A DNA stretch of 64,000 nucleotides, taken from contig CP116227.1 of NCBI GenBank assembly GCA_038184435.1, positions 2,881,501-2,945,500 on the forward strand, in the 5' to 3' direction. The position numbers and the translations under genes were made by a program. This DNA is from Nocardioides alkalitolerans (lineage in GTDB: Bacteria > Actinomycetota > Actinomycetes > Propionibacteriales > Nocardioidaceae). The notes beneath the pieces were generated by a model. It did not search any database. It was not told the origin of the DNA and saw nothing but the letters and a program-made list of their open reading frames with translations. This document shows, piece after piece, positions 16,538-25,358 of this stretch. Each line of letters opens with the position of its first letter. Positions within the stretch are counted from its first letter, which is position 1.

Positions 16538-17665
16538 TCAGCCGAAGGCGCCGCCGCGATCGATGAGCAGCTGGTAGAGCGTGCTCTGGATCGTCTCGCG
16601 CACCTGGTCGGTCACGTCGAACACCAGCATGGGGTCGTCGGCGGCACCCGCGTCGTACTCGTCCGTGCGGATCGGCTCGCCGAACTCCATCAGCCACTTC
16701 GACGGCAGCGGCACGAGGCCCAGCGGGCCGAGCAGCGGGAACGTCGGGGTGATCGGGACGTAGGGCATCCCCAGCAGGCGCGCCAGCGAGGGCACGTTGC
16801 CGACGAGGGGGTAGATCTCCTCCGCGCCCACGACGGACAGCGGGACGATCGGCACGCCCGTGCGCACGGCCGCGGCCACGAAGCCGCCGCGCCCGAAGCG
16901 CTGCAGCTTGTAGCGCTCCGAGAACGGCTTGCCGATGCCCTTGAAGCCCTCGGGCCAGACCCCGACGAGCTCGCCCGAGCGCAGCAGCCGCTCGGCGTCG
17001 GCGTTGCAGGCGAGCGTCGTGCCCCCGCGGCGCGCCACGGTGCTGACGATCGGCAGCCGGAACACCAGATCCGCGCCGAGCGGGCGCAGGAACCGCCCCG
17101 CGTGGTCGTGGACGGCCACCATCGTCATCAAGCCGTCGACGGGGACGGTGCCGGAGTGGTTCGACACGACGAGGGCGCCGCCGGTGGTGGGCAGGTTCTC
17201 GATCCCCCGCACCTCGACGCGGAACCACTTCTCCGCGATGAGGCGCAGCGCGGCGAGGAAAAAGCGCTCGGTCAGCTCGGGGTCGAAGCCGAACTCGTCG
17301 ACCACGTAGTCGCCCGTCACCCGTCGGCGCAGGAACGCGAGGAAGCGCGCGAGCTGCTGCTCGGCGTCGTCGCCGAACAGCTCCGCGGCCGCGTGCTGGA
17401 AGGCGGCCAGCCAGTCCCCGATCGGCACGCCCGCCAGGGGGCCCCGCTCCTGGGCCGTGGCCGGCGCGCGGGGCGGCTCGACGTCGGACGTCACGGGCGG
17501 GGCGGGGGGTGCGGGCGGCTCCGCCGCGGGGGTACGCCGCGGGGCTCCGTTGCCGGGGCCGCTGCCGCCCGCGAGGTCACGCGCGGACGTGGACGGCCGG
17601 TTGCGGCCGCTGCCGCGCCCGGGGCGACCGCGCGTGCCGATCGGGATGATGTCGGCGTCACCCAC
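16538..17665 (-). CDS. Lysophospholipid acyltransferase (PlsC-like)
   Basis: This is a membrane-associated 1-acyl-glycerol-3-phosphate acyltransferase type protein, probably acting in phospholipid synthesis. The first 80 residues are a Pro/Arg-rich tail. The domain begins near residue 140, with the catalytic block VVSNHSGTVPVDGL, RRGGTTLACNADAERLL and the VGVWPEGFKGIGKPFSERYK substrate-binding motif. The His-Asp spacing is wider than the textbook HX4D. The length, 375 residues, suits the Rv0502-type actinobacterial proteins. Its start overlaps the end of the epimerase gene by eight bases, so the pair is co-transcribed. Confidence 0.85.
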   Translation of the reverse strand: MGDADIIPIGTRGRPGRGSGRNRPSTSARDLAGGSGPGNGAPRRTPAAEPPAPPAPPVTSDVEPPRAPATAQERGPLAGVPIGDWLAAFQHAAAELFGDDAEQQLARFLAFLRRRVTGDYVVDEFGFDPELTERFFLAALRLIAEKWFRVEVRGIENLPTTGGALVVSNHSGTVPVDGLMTMVAVHDHAGRFLRPLGADLVFRLPIVSTVARRGGTTLACNADAERLLRSGELVGVWPEGFKGIGKPFSERYKLQRFGRGGFVAAAVRTGVPIVPLSVVGAEEIYPLVGNVPSLARLLGMPYVPITPTFPLLGPLGLVPLPSKWLMEFGEPIRTDEYDAGAADDPMLVFDVTDQVRETIQSTLYQLLIDRGGAFG

Positions 17666-18734
17666 GCGGGCCTCCCGGTGCGACGAAGGGGTGCACGGAG
17701 CCCGCGTCCACGGCGACCGGGGTCGGGCGCTCGGGCGGGGGCAGGTGCTCGGCGAGCCGGCCCAGGACCTGCTCGGGCGCCGCGAAGGTGGGCGTCAGGT
17801 CCGCCGCGAAGTCGGCGAACGCCTCGGCGGTCGTGTAGCGGGGCGTGAAGCCCAGCTCGGTGCGCGAGCGGGACGTGTCGACCCCGCGCCCGTAGGTGAG
17901 GAAGGCGACCAGCTCCGGCGACAGCTCGGCGAGCCGCACCCGACGCACGAGCTGGCCGAGGCCGCCGAGCGCGAACGGGGGCAGCGCCACGCTGGGACGC
18001 TGCATGCGCCGCACTGCCTGGTGCAGCGTGATGATGCCGTCGCCGGCGATGTTGAACGTGCCGCCCACCTCGGCGTGCACCCCGTGCTGCAGCACGCCGA
18101 CGAGGTCGTCCGCGTGCAGGAACTGCATGCGCGGGTCGAAGCCGAGCACCGTGGGCACGACGGGGAGCCGGAGGTAGGACGTCATCGGGCTGGTCACCGT
18201 CGGGCCCAGCACGTTGGCGGCGCGCAGCAGGAGGACGCGGACGTCGGGGCGTCGACGGGCGAACCCGCGGACGTAGCCCTCGACCTCCTGCGCGTCCTTG
18301 CCGTAGCCGCCGCGCGCGACCCGGGGCTCGATGTCCTCGGTGAACATCGCCGGGTCGCGGCTGGACGCGCCGTACACCGTCGTCGTCGACTTCACGACGA
18401 GGTGACGGACGGTCTCCGACTTCTGGCACGCGGCGAGGAGCTGCATCGTGCCGATGACGTTGAGCTCCTTCATCGCGTTGCGACCCCCGGTCGCACCGGG
18501 GGTCGCGATGACGCTCATGTGGACGACGGTGTCGACGTCCTCACGCGCGATGACCTTCGCGATGACGGGCGTGCGGATGTCCGCACGGACGAACGAGACG
18601 GAACCGAGGTCCCCCCGCGGGGGGACGACGTCGACGCCGACGACGCGGTCGACGCCGGGATCGTCGGCGAGCGCGTGCGCGACCCGCCGCCCGAGGTCAC
18701 GTGAGACCCCGGTGACGAGAACGACCCGGCCCAC
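17658..18734 (-). CDS. NAD-dependent epimerase/dehydratase (extended SDR)
   Basis: A 358-residue Rossmann protein: VLVTGVSRDLGRRVAHAL at the N-terminus, VVGVDVVPP, VVHMSVIATPG and NVIGTMQLLAACQKS, typical of the GalE-like SDR family. The usual YxxxK catalytic pair is not clear (the region reads RGGYGKDAQEVEG), so real epimerase activity is uncertain. It precedes a PlsC-like acyltransferase, as Rv0501 precedes Rv0502, which suggests a shared membrane-lipid or glycolipid task. Substrate unknown. Confidence 0.8.
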   Translation of the reverse strand: MGRVVLVTGVSRDLGRRVAHALADDPGVDRVVGVDVVPPRGDLGSVSFVRADIRTPVIAKVIAREDVDTVVHMSVIATPGATGGRNAMKELNVIGTMQLLAACQKSETVRHLVVKSTTTVYGASSRDPAMFTEDIEPRVARGGYGKDAQEVEGYVRGFARRRPDVRVLLLRAANVLGPTVTSPMTSYLRLPVVPTVLGFDPRMQFLHADDLVGVLQHGVHAEVGGTFNIAGDGIITLHQAVRRMQRPSVALPPFALGGLGQLVRRVRLAELSPELVAFLTYGRGVDTSRSRTELGFTPRYTTAEAFADFAADLTPTFAAPEQVLGRLAEHLPPPERPTPVAVDAGSVHPFVAPGGPRG

Positions 18735-18760
18735 CGCGACGCCTCAGTCCCGCAGCGGCG

Positions 18761-18862
18761 TCACTTGCCGAGCTTGCGGCGCTGGACGCGCGTCTTCTTG
18801 AGCAGCTTGCGGTGCTTCTTCTTCGCCATGCGCTTGCGCCGCTTCTTGATGACAGAACCCAC
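18761..18862 (-). CDS. Small basic ribosomal protein bS22 (AURKAIP1/COX24 domain)
   Basis: A 33-residue protein, MGSVIKKRRKRMAKKKHRKL continuing LKKTRVQRRKLGK. This is the tiny Arg/Lys-rich actinobacterial protein found in the small ribosomal subunit of mycobacteria near the decoding centre (bS22). A GTG start at 18862 is preceded by an excellent ribosome site, GAAGAGG, six bases upstream. Between the epimerase and a BldC-like gene it occupies the Rv0500B position. Length and composition match the family exactly. Confidence 0.9.
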   Translation of the reverse strand: MGSVIKKRRKRMAKKKHRKLLKKTRVQRRKLGK

Positions 18863-18988
18863 GAGTTACCTCTTCACGTGCCTACAGCGGAACCGCGCAC
18901 CGAGGACACGGGGCGGCCAGACGCTCAGCGTAGCCGGAGGGGCGTGCCGCACCGAAACCCGCGTCCTCCGGCGGGACCAGCGGCGGGA

Positions 18989-19201
18989 CTAGCCGGCGTT
19001 GTAGAAGCTGCGGCGCAGGTACTCGTCCACGTCGCCCTCGGCCACCCGGAACGACCGTCCGACGCGCACGGCGGGGAGGTCGCCGCCGTGCACCAGGCGG
19101 TACACCGTCATCTTCGAGACGCGCATGACCGCGGCGACCTCGGCGATGGTGAGGAAGCGGACTCCGGACAGGTCGCCGGTCGGACCGTCGTGCTGGGGCA
19201 T
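18989..19201 (-). CDS. BldC-like helix-turn-helix DNA-binding protein
   Basis: A 70-residue MerR/excisionase-type winged helix protein. The recognition region is FLTIAEVAAVMRVSKMTVYR, followed by LPAVRVGRSFRVAEGDVDEYL. Such free-standing MerR-like domains (BldC in Streptomyces; Rv0500A by position) bind DNA head to tail as regulators or nucleoid proteins. It is not associated with an integrase, so an excisionase role is unlikely. The ATG at 19201 is preferred to the longer upstream frame because the homology starts here. A TATTCT -10 lies about 70 bases upstream. Confidence 0.87.
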   Translation of the reverse strand: MPQHDGPTGDLSGVRFLTIAEVAAVMRVSKMTVYRLVHGGDLPAVRVGRSFRVAEGDVDEYLRRSFYNAG

Positions 19202-19270
19202 CAGGCACCGCTTTCGTGCCCACGCGCGCCGGACGGGCCGTCCGACCCACTGACGCATGGGGTTGGCGTG

Positions 19271-19276
19271 AGAATA
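19271..19276 (-). promoter_or_regulatory. -10 element TATTCT for the BldC-like gene
   Basis: TATTCT on the minus strand matches five of six consensus bases. A TTCCCC lies 18 bases further upstream as a weak -35. The 235-base gap 19202-19436 otherwise holds only the CACACT element of the plus-strand HAD gene. Confidence 0.45.
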
Positions 19277-19436
19277 GGGCCTCGTGTGACGGATGGGGAA
19301 GGTTGGGTTCGCAAAATCTGGAACTTCCCGGCGTGTCGCCTTGCGTTCGCGCGTCGCATCGGAATGACAGCGGTGCAACTCGACCCCTCGACCCGGGGGT
19401 CCAGGGGTGTCCCCGCTCGCTGGCACACTGCGGCGG

Positions 19437-20147
19437 GTGATCCCCCGCCGCCCGCTCGACGCCGTGCTGTTCGACCTCGACGACACCCTGGTCGACCACC
19501 GCGGAGCAGCCCGCGCCGGCCTCGAGCGGTGGGCGTCGAGCCACGGGGTGACCGGCACGCCCGACGAGATCGCCGAGCGCTGGAGCGCGCTCGAGGTGCG
19601 CCACTACGCGGCGTACCAGCAGCGGCGGCTGACGTTCGCCGAGCAGCGCCGCGCGCGCGTGCGGGCGTTCCTCCCCCACCTCGACCTCAGCAGCGACGCC
19701 GCGGCCGACGACGCCTTCGCCGGCTACCTCGTGGGCTACCAGGCGGCCTGGCGGGCGTTCGGCGACGCGACCCGGGCGCTGCGCCGCGCCGCGGCCGCGG
19801 GCCTGGTCGTCGGCGTGCTGACCAACGGCGACGCGGTCCGCCAGCGCCGCAAGGCCGAGGCCGTGGGGCTCGCCGCCCTGCTCGACGGCCTCGGCGCCCC
19901 CGTGCTGGCCTCCTCGAGCCTCCCGGCGGCCAAGCCGGACGCGCGGTCCTACGCGGCGGCCTGCGACCGGCTCGGCGTCGCGCCCGCCACGACGCTGATG
20001 GTGGGCGACTCGCTCGTCAACGACGTCCGCGGGGCGCTCGACGCCGGCCTCGCGGCCGTGCTGCTGGACCGGTACGACGAGCACCCCACCGCCGGCGTAC
20101 GCCGCGTGCGGACCCTCGACGAGCTCGACTTCGGGCGAGCGGCGTAG
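19437..20147 (+). CDS. HAD-superfamily hydrolase (HAD-IA type)
   Basis: A 236-residue phosphatase-like protein: motif I AVLFDLDDTLVDHRGAAR, a helical cap, motif II VVGVLTNGD, motif III lysine in PAAKPDARSY and motif IV LMVGDSLVNDVRGALDAG. All catalytic positions of a HAD phosphatase are present; the substrate is unknown. The GTG at 19437 is chosen because CACACT lies seven bases upstream, in line with the leaderless pattern in this window, and the extra upstream residues look non-coding. It converges on proC, only ten bases apart. Confidence 0.82.
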   Translation: MIPRRPLDAVLFDLDDTLVDHRGAARAGLERWASSHGVTGTPDEIAERWSALEVRHYAAYQQRRLTFAEQRRARVRAFLPHLDLSSDAAADDAFAGYLVGYQAAWRAFGDATRALRRAAAAGLVVGVLTNGDAVRQRRKAEAVGLAALLDGLGAPVLASSSLPAAKPDARSYAAACDRLGVAPATTLMVGDSLVNDVRGALDAGLAAVLLDRYDEHPTAGVRRVRTLDELDFGRAA

Positions 20148-20157
20148 GACGCGGGGG

Positions 20158-20970
20158 TCAGGACCCCAGCGCGCGGGAGCGGTCGCGGGCGGCCTCCATG
20201 GCCGCGAGGAACGCGGCGCGGACCTTGTGGATCTCGAGCTCGCGCAGCGCGGCGGCGGTGGTGCCGGCGGGCGAGGTGACCTGCTCGCGCAGCACCGTCG
20301 GGTGGGTGCCGGTCTCGCGGAGCATGGCGGCGGAGCCCACGAGGGTCTGCACGACGAGCTCGGTGGCGGTCGCCCGCGGCAGGCCGAGGTGCACGCCCGC
20401 CTCGATCATCGACTCGACCACGAAGAAGACGTACGCCGGGCCCGAGCCGGAGATCGCGGTCACGGCGTCCTGCTGCGCCTCGGGGATGCGCACGACCCGG
20501 CCGGTCGCGCTCAGCAGGGCCTCGACCTCGTCGAGGTGCTCGGCCGTCGCGTGACGGCCCCCGGAGACGGCGTGCATGCCCTCGTCGACGAGCGCGGGGG
20601 TGTTGGGCATGACGCGCACGACGGCGACGCCGGCGGGCACCCGCTCCTCGACGTACGCCGTGGTGATGCCGGCGGCGAGGGAGACGACGAGCTGGCCGGG
20701 GCGGAGCTCGGGGGCCACCTGCTCGAGCACGGCGGCCATGTCCTGGGGCTTGACCACGAGGGCGACGGTGTCGGCGCGGCGGGCCGCGTCCACGTTGTCG
20801 ACGACCGCGACGCCGTAGCGGGCGGTGAGCTCCTCGGCGCGCTCCGGCCGCTTCTCCCCCACGACCAGCTCCTCCGGGCGGCGACCCGCACGGACGAGGC
20901 CCGACAGGAGGGTCTCGCCCATGACGCCGGCACCGATGATGGCGGTCAGACGGGGGGTGGAGCTGCTCAC
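20158..20970 (-). CDS. proC: Pyrroline-5-carboxylate reductase
   Basis: ProC reduces 1-pyrroline-5-carboxylate to proline with NAD(P)H, the last step of proline synthesis. The N-terminal AIIGAGVMGETLLSGLVRAG binds the cofactor. VRVMPNTPALVDEGMHAV and the C-terminal signature block ISGSGPAYVFFVVESMIEAG and TSPAGTTAAALRELE are intact. It is 270 residues, normal length. Upstream lies proline dehydrogenase on the same strand, 37 bases away, placing synthesis and breakdown of proline side by side. Confidence 0.94.
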   Translation of the reverse strand: MSSSTPRLTAIIGAGVMGETLLSGLVRAGRRPEELVVGEKRPERAEELTARYGVAVVDNVDAARRADTVALVVKPQDMAAVLEQVAPELRPGQLVVSLAAGITTAYVEERVPAGVAVVRVMPNTPALVDEGMHAVSGGRHATAEHLDEVEALLSATGRVVRIPEAQQDAVTAISGSGPAYVFFVVESMIEAGVHLGLPRATATELVVQTLVGSAAMLRETGTHPTVLREQVTSPAGTTAAALRELEIHKVRAAFLAAMEAARDRSRALGS

Positions 20971-21007
20971 GTGCTGCCTGCTTCCGGCTCGGGTGAGCCG
21001 GGGCGGC

Positions 21008-21940
21008 TCACGACCTGGAGATCAACGACGTGAGGAAGAGTGACAGGTTCGCCGGTCGCTCCGCGAGCCGGCGGGTGAGGTAGCCGTACCAGTCGGTGCC
21101 GTAGGGCACGTAGACGCGCATCGTCTCGCCCGCCCCGGCGAGACGCCGCTGCTCCGCCGGGCGGATGCCGTAGAGCATCTGGAACTCGTAGGTGCCCGGC
21201 CCGCGACCGTGGCGGCTGGCGAGGGACGCGGCGATCCGGATGAGCCGCGGGTCGTGGGTCGCCACCATCGGGTAGCCCTGTCCCGCCATGAGGATCCGCA
21301 GGCTGCGCACGAAGGCGCGGTCGACGGCGTCCCCCTGGTGGGCGACCGTCGCCGGCGCGTCGTAGGCGCCCTTGCAGAGCCGCACGCGGGAGCCCTCGTG
21401 GGCGAGGTCGCGGGCGTCGGCCTCGGTGCGGTGCAGGTAGGCCTGCAGCACGGCGCCGACGTCGGGGTGCTCGCGGCGCAGCTCGTGCACGACGGTGAGC
21501 GTGTCGTCGATGATCTCGTGGTGCTCGGCGTCGACGGTGACCGTCGTGCCGACCGCGCGGGCCGCCTCGCAGATGCGGTGCGCGTTGGCGAGCGCGAGGT
21601 CGAGGCCGTCGTCGCCCAGGGAGAGGCCGACCGCGCTCAGCTTGAGCGACACCTCGGCGCGCCGGGCCAGGCCGTGGGCCGCCAGGTCGTCGAGCAGCGC
21701 GAGGTAGACCTGCGTGGTGTCCTCGGCCCGGCCGGTGTCCGTCGTGAGCTCGCCCAGGTGGTCGATCGTGACCGCGAGGCCGTCGCCCACGAGGTCGGCC
21801 GTGACGCGCACGGCCTCGGCGGTGGACTCGCCCGCGACGTACCCGCGCACCACCGCGGCGGTCAGGGGCATCGTCATGAGCCCCCGCTTCACCTCCTCGC
21901 TGCGCGCCAGCGCGAGCAGGGGACGACGCAGGAGGGACAT
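21008..21940 (-). CDS. Proline dehydrogenase
   Basis: A monofunctional FAD-dependent proline dehydrogenase that oxidises proline to pyrroline-5-carboxylate and feeds electrons to the respiratory chain. Family markers: VSLKLSAVGLSLG, VTVDAEHHEI, RVRLCKGAYDAPATVAHQ, MVATHDPRLI, YEFQMLYGIRPAEQRRL and the C-terminal RVYVPYGTDWYGYLTRRLAE. The 310-residue length is typical. I take the ATG at 21940, since TAGGTT lies seven bases before it (leaderless); the longer TTG start at 21949 would overlap that -10. Confidence 0.92.
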   Translation of the reverse strand: MSLLRRPLLALARSEEVKRGLMTMPLTAAVVRGYVAGESTAEAVRVTADLVGDGLAVTIDHLGELTTDTGRAEDTTQVYLALLDDLAAHGLARRAEVSLKLSAVGLSLGDDGLDLALANAHRICEAARAVGTTVTVDAEHHEIIDDTLTVVHELRREHPDVGAVLQAYLHRTEADARDLAHEGSRVRLCKGAYDAPATVAHQGDAVDRAFVRSLRILMAGQGYPMVATHDPRLIRIAASLASRHGRGPGTYEFQMLYGIRPAEQRRLAGAGETMRVYVPYGTDWYGYLTRRLAERPANLSLFLTSLISRS

Positions 21941-22018
21941 GCGCTCCAACCTACCGGGCGTGATCCAGGCGACACCGGGGCCGGTCCGCGGCGCCTCCAG
22001 ACCGGGTACGACGGCGGT

Positions 22019-22816
22019 TCAGACCGCCGCGGGGCGCAGGTGCTCGCGGGCGAACGCGAGGGAGTCGGCGAGGTCCGCGCGCCGGGCGTCGGCCGTCTCC
22101 GCCTTCCGCGTGTTGATCTCGAGCACGACGTGGCCGTCGAACCCGGTGCGCACGAGGTGGCGCAGCAGGCGCTCGGGCTCCATGCGCCCGCGGCCCGGCA
22201 CCAGGTGCTCGTCCTTCGCCGAGCCCGTGCCGTCGGTGAGGTGCACGTGCCGCAGGCGCTCGCCGAGTCGCTCCGCCATCGCGACGGGGTCGGAGCCGGC
22301 GATCGCGGCGTGGGAGACGTCGATCGTGGTGTTGGCGTAGTTCTCGTCCGAGGGGTCCCAGCCCGGCACGTAGACCTCGACGCCCCGCGTCGAGCCCTTC
22401 CGGGGCGTGGCCTTCCAGGGATACATGTTCTCGACCGCGAAGGCGACGCCGCTCGACTCCTCGAGCGCGGCGATGCCGTTGACGAAGTCGCGGGCGTACT
22501 CCCGCTGCCAGCGGAACGGCGGGTGCACCACGACCACGTCCGCCCCGAGGGCCTTGGCCATCTCGGCCGACCGCTCCAGCTTCCCCCACGGCTCGAGCCC
22601 CCAGACCGCCTGCGTGAAGAGCAGGCAGGGGGCGTGCACCGCACACACCGGTACGTCGTGGTGCTCGGCCAGCTGCTCCACGGCGGCCACCTGCTGGCTG
22701 AGCGCGTCGATCCCCACCATCACCTCGACCGCGTCGTACCCGAGCTCGGCCGCGTAGGCGAACCCGTGCGCGGTCGACTCGGGGTAGACCGAGGAGGTGG
22801 ACAGGCCGACGATCAT
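22019..22816 (-). CDS. Sugar phosphate isomerase/epimerase family protein (TIM barrel)
   Basis: A 265-residue xylose isomerase-like TIM barrel. The metal-ligand strands are visible: VCAVHAPCLLF, VVVHPPFRWQREYARDF, FAVENMYPW, TTIDVSHAAI, RHVHLTDGTGSAKDEHLVPGRG and VVLEINTR. The exact substrate is unknown. Its place beside ppx matches Rv0498 near Rv0496, a conserved neighbourhood around proC. A GGAG seven bases before the ATG at 22816 can act as ribosome site. Confidence 0.82.
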   Translation of the reverse strand: MIVGLSTSSVYPESTAHGFAYAAELGYDAVEVMVGIDALSQQVAAVEQLAEHHDVPVCAVHAPCLLFTQAVWGLEPWGKLERSAEMAKALGADVVVVHPPFRWQREYARDFVNGIAALEESSGVAFAVENMYPWKATPRKGSTRGVEVYVPGWDPSDENYANTTIDVSHAAIAGSDPVAMAERLGERLRHVHLTDGTGSAKDEHLVPGRGRMEPERLLRHLVRTGFDGHVVLEINTRKAETADARRADLADSLAFAREHLRPAAV

Positions 22817-22844
22817 CGGGCCGCTCCTAGGAGTGGGGGGCGGG

Positions 22845-23780
22845 TCAGCCCAGGACGCTGAGCTGGTCGAGCCGTTCCAGGATGACGCCCTCCCGAAGCG
22901 CCCACGGACAGATCTCGAGGCCCTCGAGCCCGAAGATGTCCATGACGGCGTCGGCGACGAGTGCGCCGGGCACGACCTGGTGCGTGCGGCTGGGCGACAC
23001 CCCGGGCAGCGCGGCGAGCGCCTCGTGGTCCATCACCATGAGCTTGGGGATCCACTCGCGCAGCTCGGCGGCGGGCAGCACCCGGGGCGCCAGCGGACCC
23101 TCGGACGAGCCCGGAGCGCCGCAGATGCGGGCCAGGGAGCGGAAGGTCTTCGACGTCGCGACCGCCTTGTCGGGCGCACCCGCGCGCAGCAGGTTGCCCG
23201 CGTCGCGGGCGATCTCGGCCCGGATGGTGCGGCGCAGGTCGCGCACGTGGTCCTCGTCGGGCACGCCCTGCGCGAACCAGGTGCGCGACAGCCGGGCCGC
23301 ACCCAGCGGCAGCGACCACGCGACGTCGGGCGCCTCGTTGGAGCCGCCGGCGATCTCGAGCGAGCCGCCGCCGATGTCGAAGACGGCCAGCCGGCCCGCG
23401 GACCAGCCGAACCAGCGGCGTACCGACAGGAAGGTGAGGCGTGCCTCGTCCTCGCCCGAGAGCACCGTCAGCGACACCCCGGTGCGGCCCTCCACCTCGG
23501 CGAGCACCGCTTCGGAGTTCGCCGCGTCGCGCACCGCGGAGGTCGCGAACGCCAGCATGTCCTCGCAGCCCTTGTCCTCGGCCACGACCTTCGCCTGCTG
23601 CGCGAACGCCGCGAGGGCGTCGATGCCCGCCTGGCTGACGGCGCCCGCGGCGTCGAGGTGCTCGGCGAGGCGCAGCGGCTCCTTGTAGGAGGAGGCGGGC
23701 AGCGGCGCCGCCCCACCGGCCGCGTCGACCACGAGCAGGTGACCCGTGTTCGAGCCGATGTCCAGCACTCCCAACCTCAT
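22845..23780 (-). CDS. ppx: Exopolyphosphatase / guanosine pentaphosphate phosphohydrolase family
   Basis: A Ppx/GppA-family ASKHA protein that removes terminal phosphate from polyphosphate or pppGpp. The two nucleotide/phosphate loops are VLDIGSNTGHLLVVDAAGG and LAVFDIGGGSLEIAGGSNEA. AFATSAVRDAANSEAV carries the conserved region before the catalytic Glu. It is 311 residues, the short actinobacterial form like Rv0496, without the C-terminal HD domain of E. coli Ppx. A TACCGT seven bases before the ATG at 23780 predicts a leaderless mRNA. The polyphosphate kinase gene is 9 kb away in this window. Confidence 0.88.
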   Translation of the reverse strand: MRLGVLDIGSNTGHLLVVDAAGGAAPLPASSYKEPLRLAEHLDAAGAVSQAGIDALAAFAQQAKVVAEDKGCEDMLAFATSAVRDAANSEAVLAEVEGRTGVSLTVLSGEDEARLTFLSVRRWFGWSAGRLAVFDIGGGSLEIAGGSNEAPDVAWSLPLGAARLSRTWFAQGVPDEDHVRDLRRTIRAEIARDAGNLLRAGAPDKAVATSKTFRSLARICGAPGSSEGPLAPRVLPAAELREWIPKLMVMDHEALAALPGVSPSRTHQVVPGALVADAVMDIFGLEGLEICPWALREGVILERLDQLSVLG

Positions 23781-23837
23781 GGGCAGAACGGTAGCGCCGC
23801 ACGGGCCCGCCGGTGCCGTCGGCCGTAGGGTGGCCCG

Positions 23838-24623
23838 GTGCCCGATCGGTCCGGTCCCTCCCGCGAGGCGCCCCTCGACTTCCCCCGCGCCTGGGTCGAG
23901 TTCGGCGACCCCGCCGACGACGGCCAGGTCTTCCGCTGCGACCTGACGTGGCTCACCTCGGCGTACACCTGCATCTTCGGCGCCGGCTGCGCCGGCATCT
24001 ACGCCTCGGCCCCCGACGTCGGCTGCTGCACGCTCGGGGCGCACTTCTCCGACCGTGACGACGAGCGCAGGGTCGCCGGGTTCGTCGCGGAGCTGGACGC
24101 CGACCTGTGGCAGCACCGCCCGGACGTCGCGAAGGTGACCCGGAAGGACTGGGTGACCAAGGACGAGGACGGCGCCCGCAAGACGCTGACGGTCGTCGTC
24201 GACGGGCAGGAGGCATGCGTGTTCGCCAACCGCCCCGGGTTCGCCGGGGGCGAGGGCTGCGCGCTGCACGCGCTGGCGCTGCGCCAGGGGCGCAACCCGC
24301 TCGAGACGAAGCCCGACGTCTGCTGGCAGCTGCCCCTGCGCCGCACCTACCGCACGGTCGAGCGGCCCGACGGCACGTCGTACCTCGAGGTGTCGATCGG
24401 CGAGTACGACCGTCGCGGCTGGGGACCGGGCGGGCACGACCTCGACTGGTACTGCACCGGCAACCCCGTCGCCCACGTCGCCCCGGAGCCGCTCTACGTC
24501 ACGAGCGAGGCCGAGCTGCGGGAGCTGATGGGCGACGCGGGGTACGTCGCGCTCGTCCGCCACTGCGAGGCGCACGTCCGCTCGCGGTCGGCCCTGGCGC
24601 TGCACCCGGCCGACCCGCGCTGA
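23838..24623 (+). CDS. Conserved actinobacterial protein, Rv0495c-like, cysteine-rich
   Basis: A 261-residue cytosolic protein of unknown function. Its N-terminal half holds a dense set of cysteines (CDLTWLTSAYTCIFGAGCAG, then GCCTLGAHF) that look able to bind a metal or iron-sulfur cluster; further cysteines follow (EGCALHAL, PDVCWQL, WYCTGNP). No enzyme family is obvious. It is divergent from ppx, as Rv0495c is next to Rv0496. TAGGGT six bases before the GTG at 23838 predicts leaderless expression. Confidence 0.75.
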   Translation: MPDRSGPSREAPLDFPRAWVEFGDPADDGQVFRCDLTWLTSAYTCIFGAGCAGIYASAPDVGCCTLGAHFSDRDDERRVAGFVAELDADLWQHRPDVAKVTRKDWVTKDEDGARKTLTVVVDGQEACVFANRPGFAGGEGCALHALALRQGRNPLETKPDVCWQLPLRRTYRTVERPDGTSYLEVSIGEYDRRGWGPGGHDLDWYCTGNPVAHVAPEPLYVTSEAELRELMGDAGYVALVRHCEAHVRSRSALALHPADPR

Positions 24624-24700
24624 TCCCCCTGCTGAATCTCGACGTCAAGACACCCGACCCCGGTTTCGCGGCGGCGCGGTGTGTCCCACAGAATCGGGCC

Positions 24701-25339
24701 ATGCGCCTCGACCACGTCTCGTACGCCGCCGGACCCGACGGACTGGCGGCGACCGCCGAGCGCATCGGGAAGCTGCTCGGCCGTGAGTTCACCGACGGCG
24801 GCATCCACCCCCGCTTCGGCACCCGCAACATGACCCTCGGCCTCGCCAACGACACCTACATCGAGATCGTCGAGGTGCTCGACCACCCGGCCTCCGACAA
24901 GGCCCCCTTCGGCCAGGCCGTGCGAGCCCGGTCCGCGCTCGGCGGGGGGTGGCTCGGCTGGGTCGTCGCCGTCGGCGACCTGTCGCGCATCGAGCGCCGC
25001 CTCGGCCGCGAGGCCGTCAAGGGCAGCCGCCACCGGCCCGACGGCACCGAGCTGGTCTGGAAGCAGCTGGGCGTCAACGGCCTCATCGCCGACCCGCAGC
25101 TGCCGTTCTTCGTGCACTGGGACTCCCCGCGCGAGCTGCACCCGGGCGCCGGCGCCGACCAGGCGTTCTCGCTGGCCTCGCTGGAGATCGCGGGCGACCC
25201 GCACCGCGTGAGCGAGTGGCTGGGCGAGCCCATCGAGGAGCCGCTGGAGGACATGAAGGTCGAGTGGGTCGCGCCGCACGGCACCCCCGGCCTGCTCGCC
25301 GTGCAGGTGCAGACGCCGGACGGCCTCGTCCGCATCTGA
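24701..25339 (+). CDS. VOC/glyoxalase-like domain protein
   Basis: A 212-residue protein beginning MRLDHVSYAAGPDGLAATAE, with a second paired segment and IEIVEVLDHPAS. These features fit the Glyoxalase_3-like branch of the vicinal oxygen chelate superfamily. Metal ligands are not certain and no substrate can be proposed. CAGAAT six bases before the ATG at 24701 supports this start; the longer upstream frame runs through the preceding gene. It is followed 19 bases later by a methyltransferase. Confidence 0.75.
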   Translation: MRLDHVSYAAGPDGLAATAERIGKLLGREFTDGGIHPRFGTRNMTLGLANDTYIEIVEVLDHPASDKAPFGQAVRARSALGGGWLGWVVAVGDLSRIERRLGREAVKGSRHRPDGTELVWKQLGVNGLIADPQLPFFVHWDSPRELHPGAGADQAFSLASLEIAGDPHRVSEWLGEPIEEPLEDMKVEWVAPHGTPGLLAVQVQTPDGLVRI

Positions 25340-25358
25340 GCGCACCCCACCCACGCTC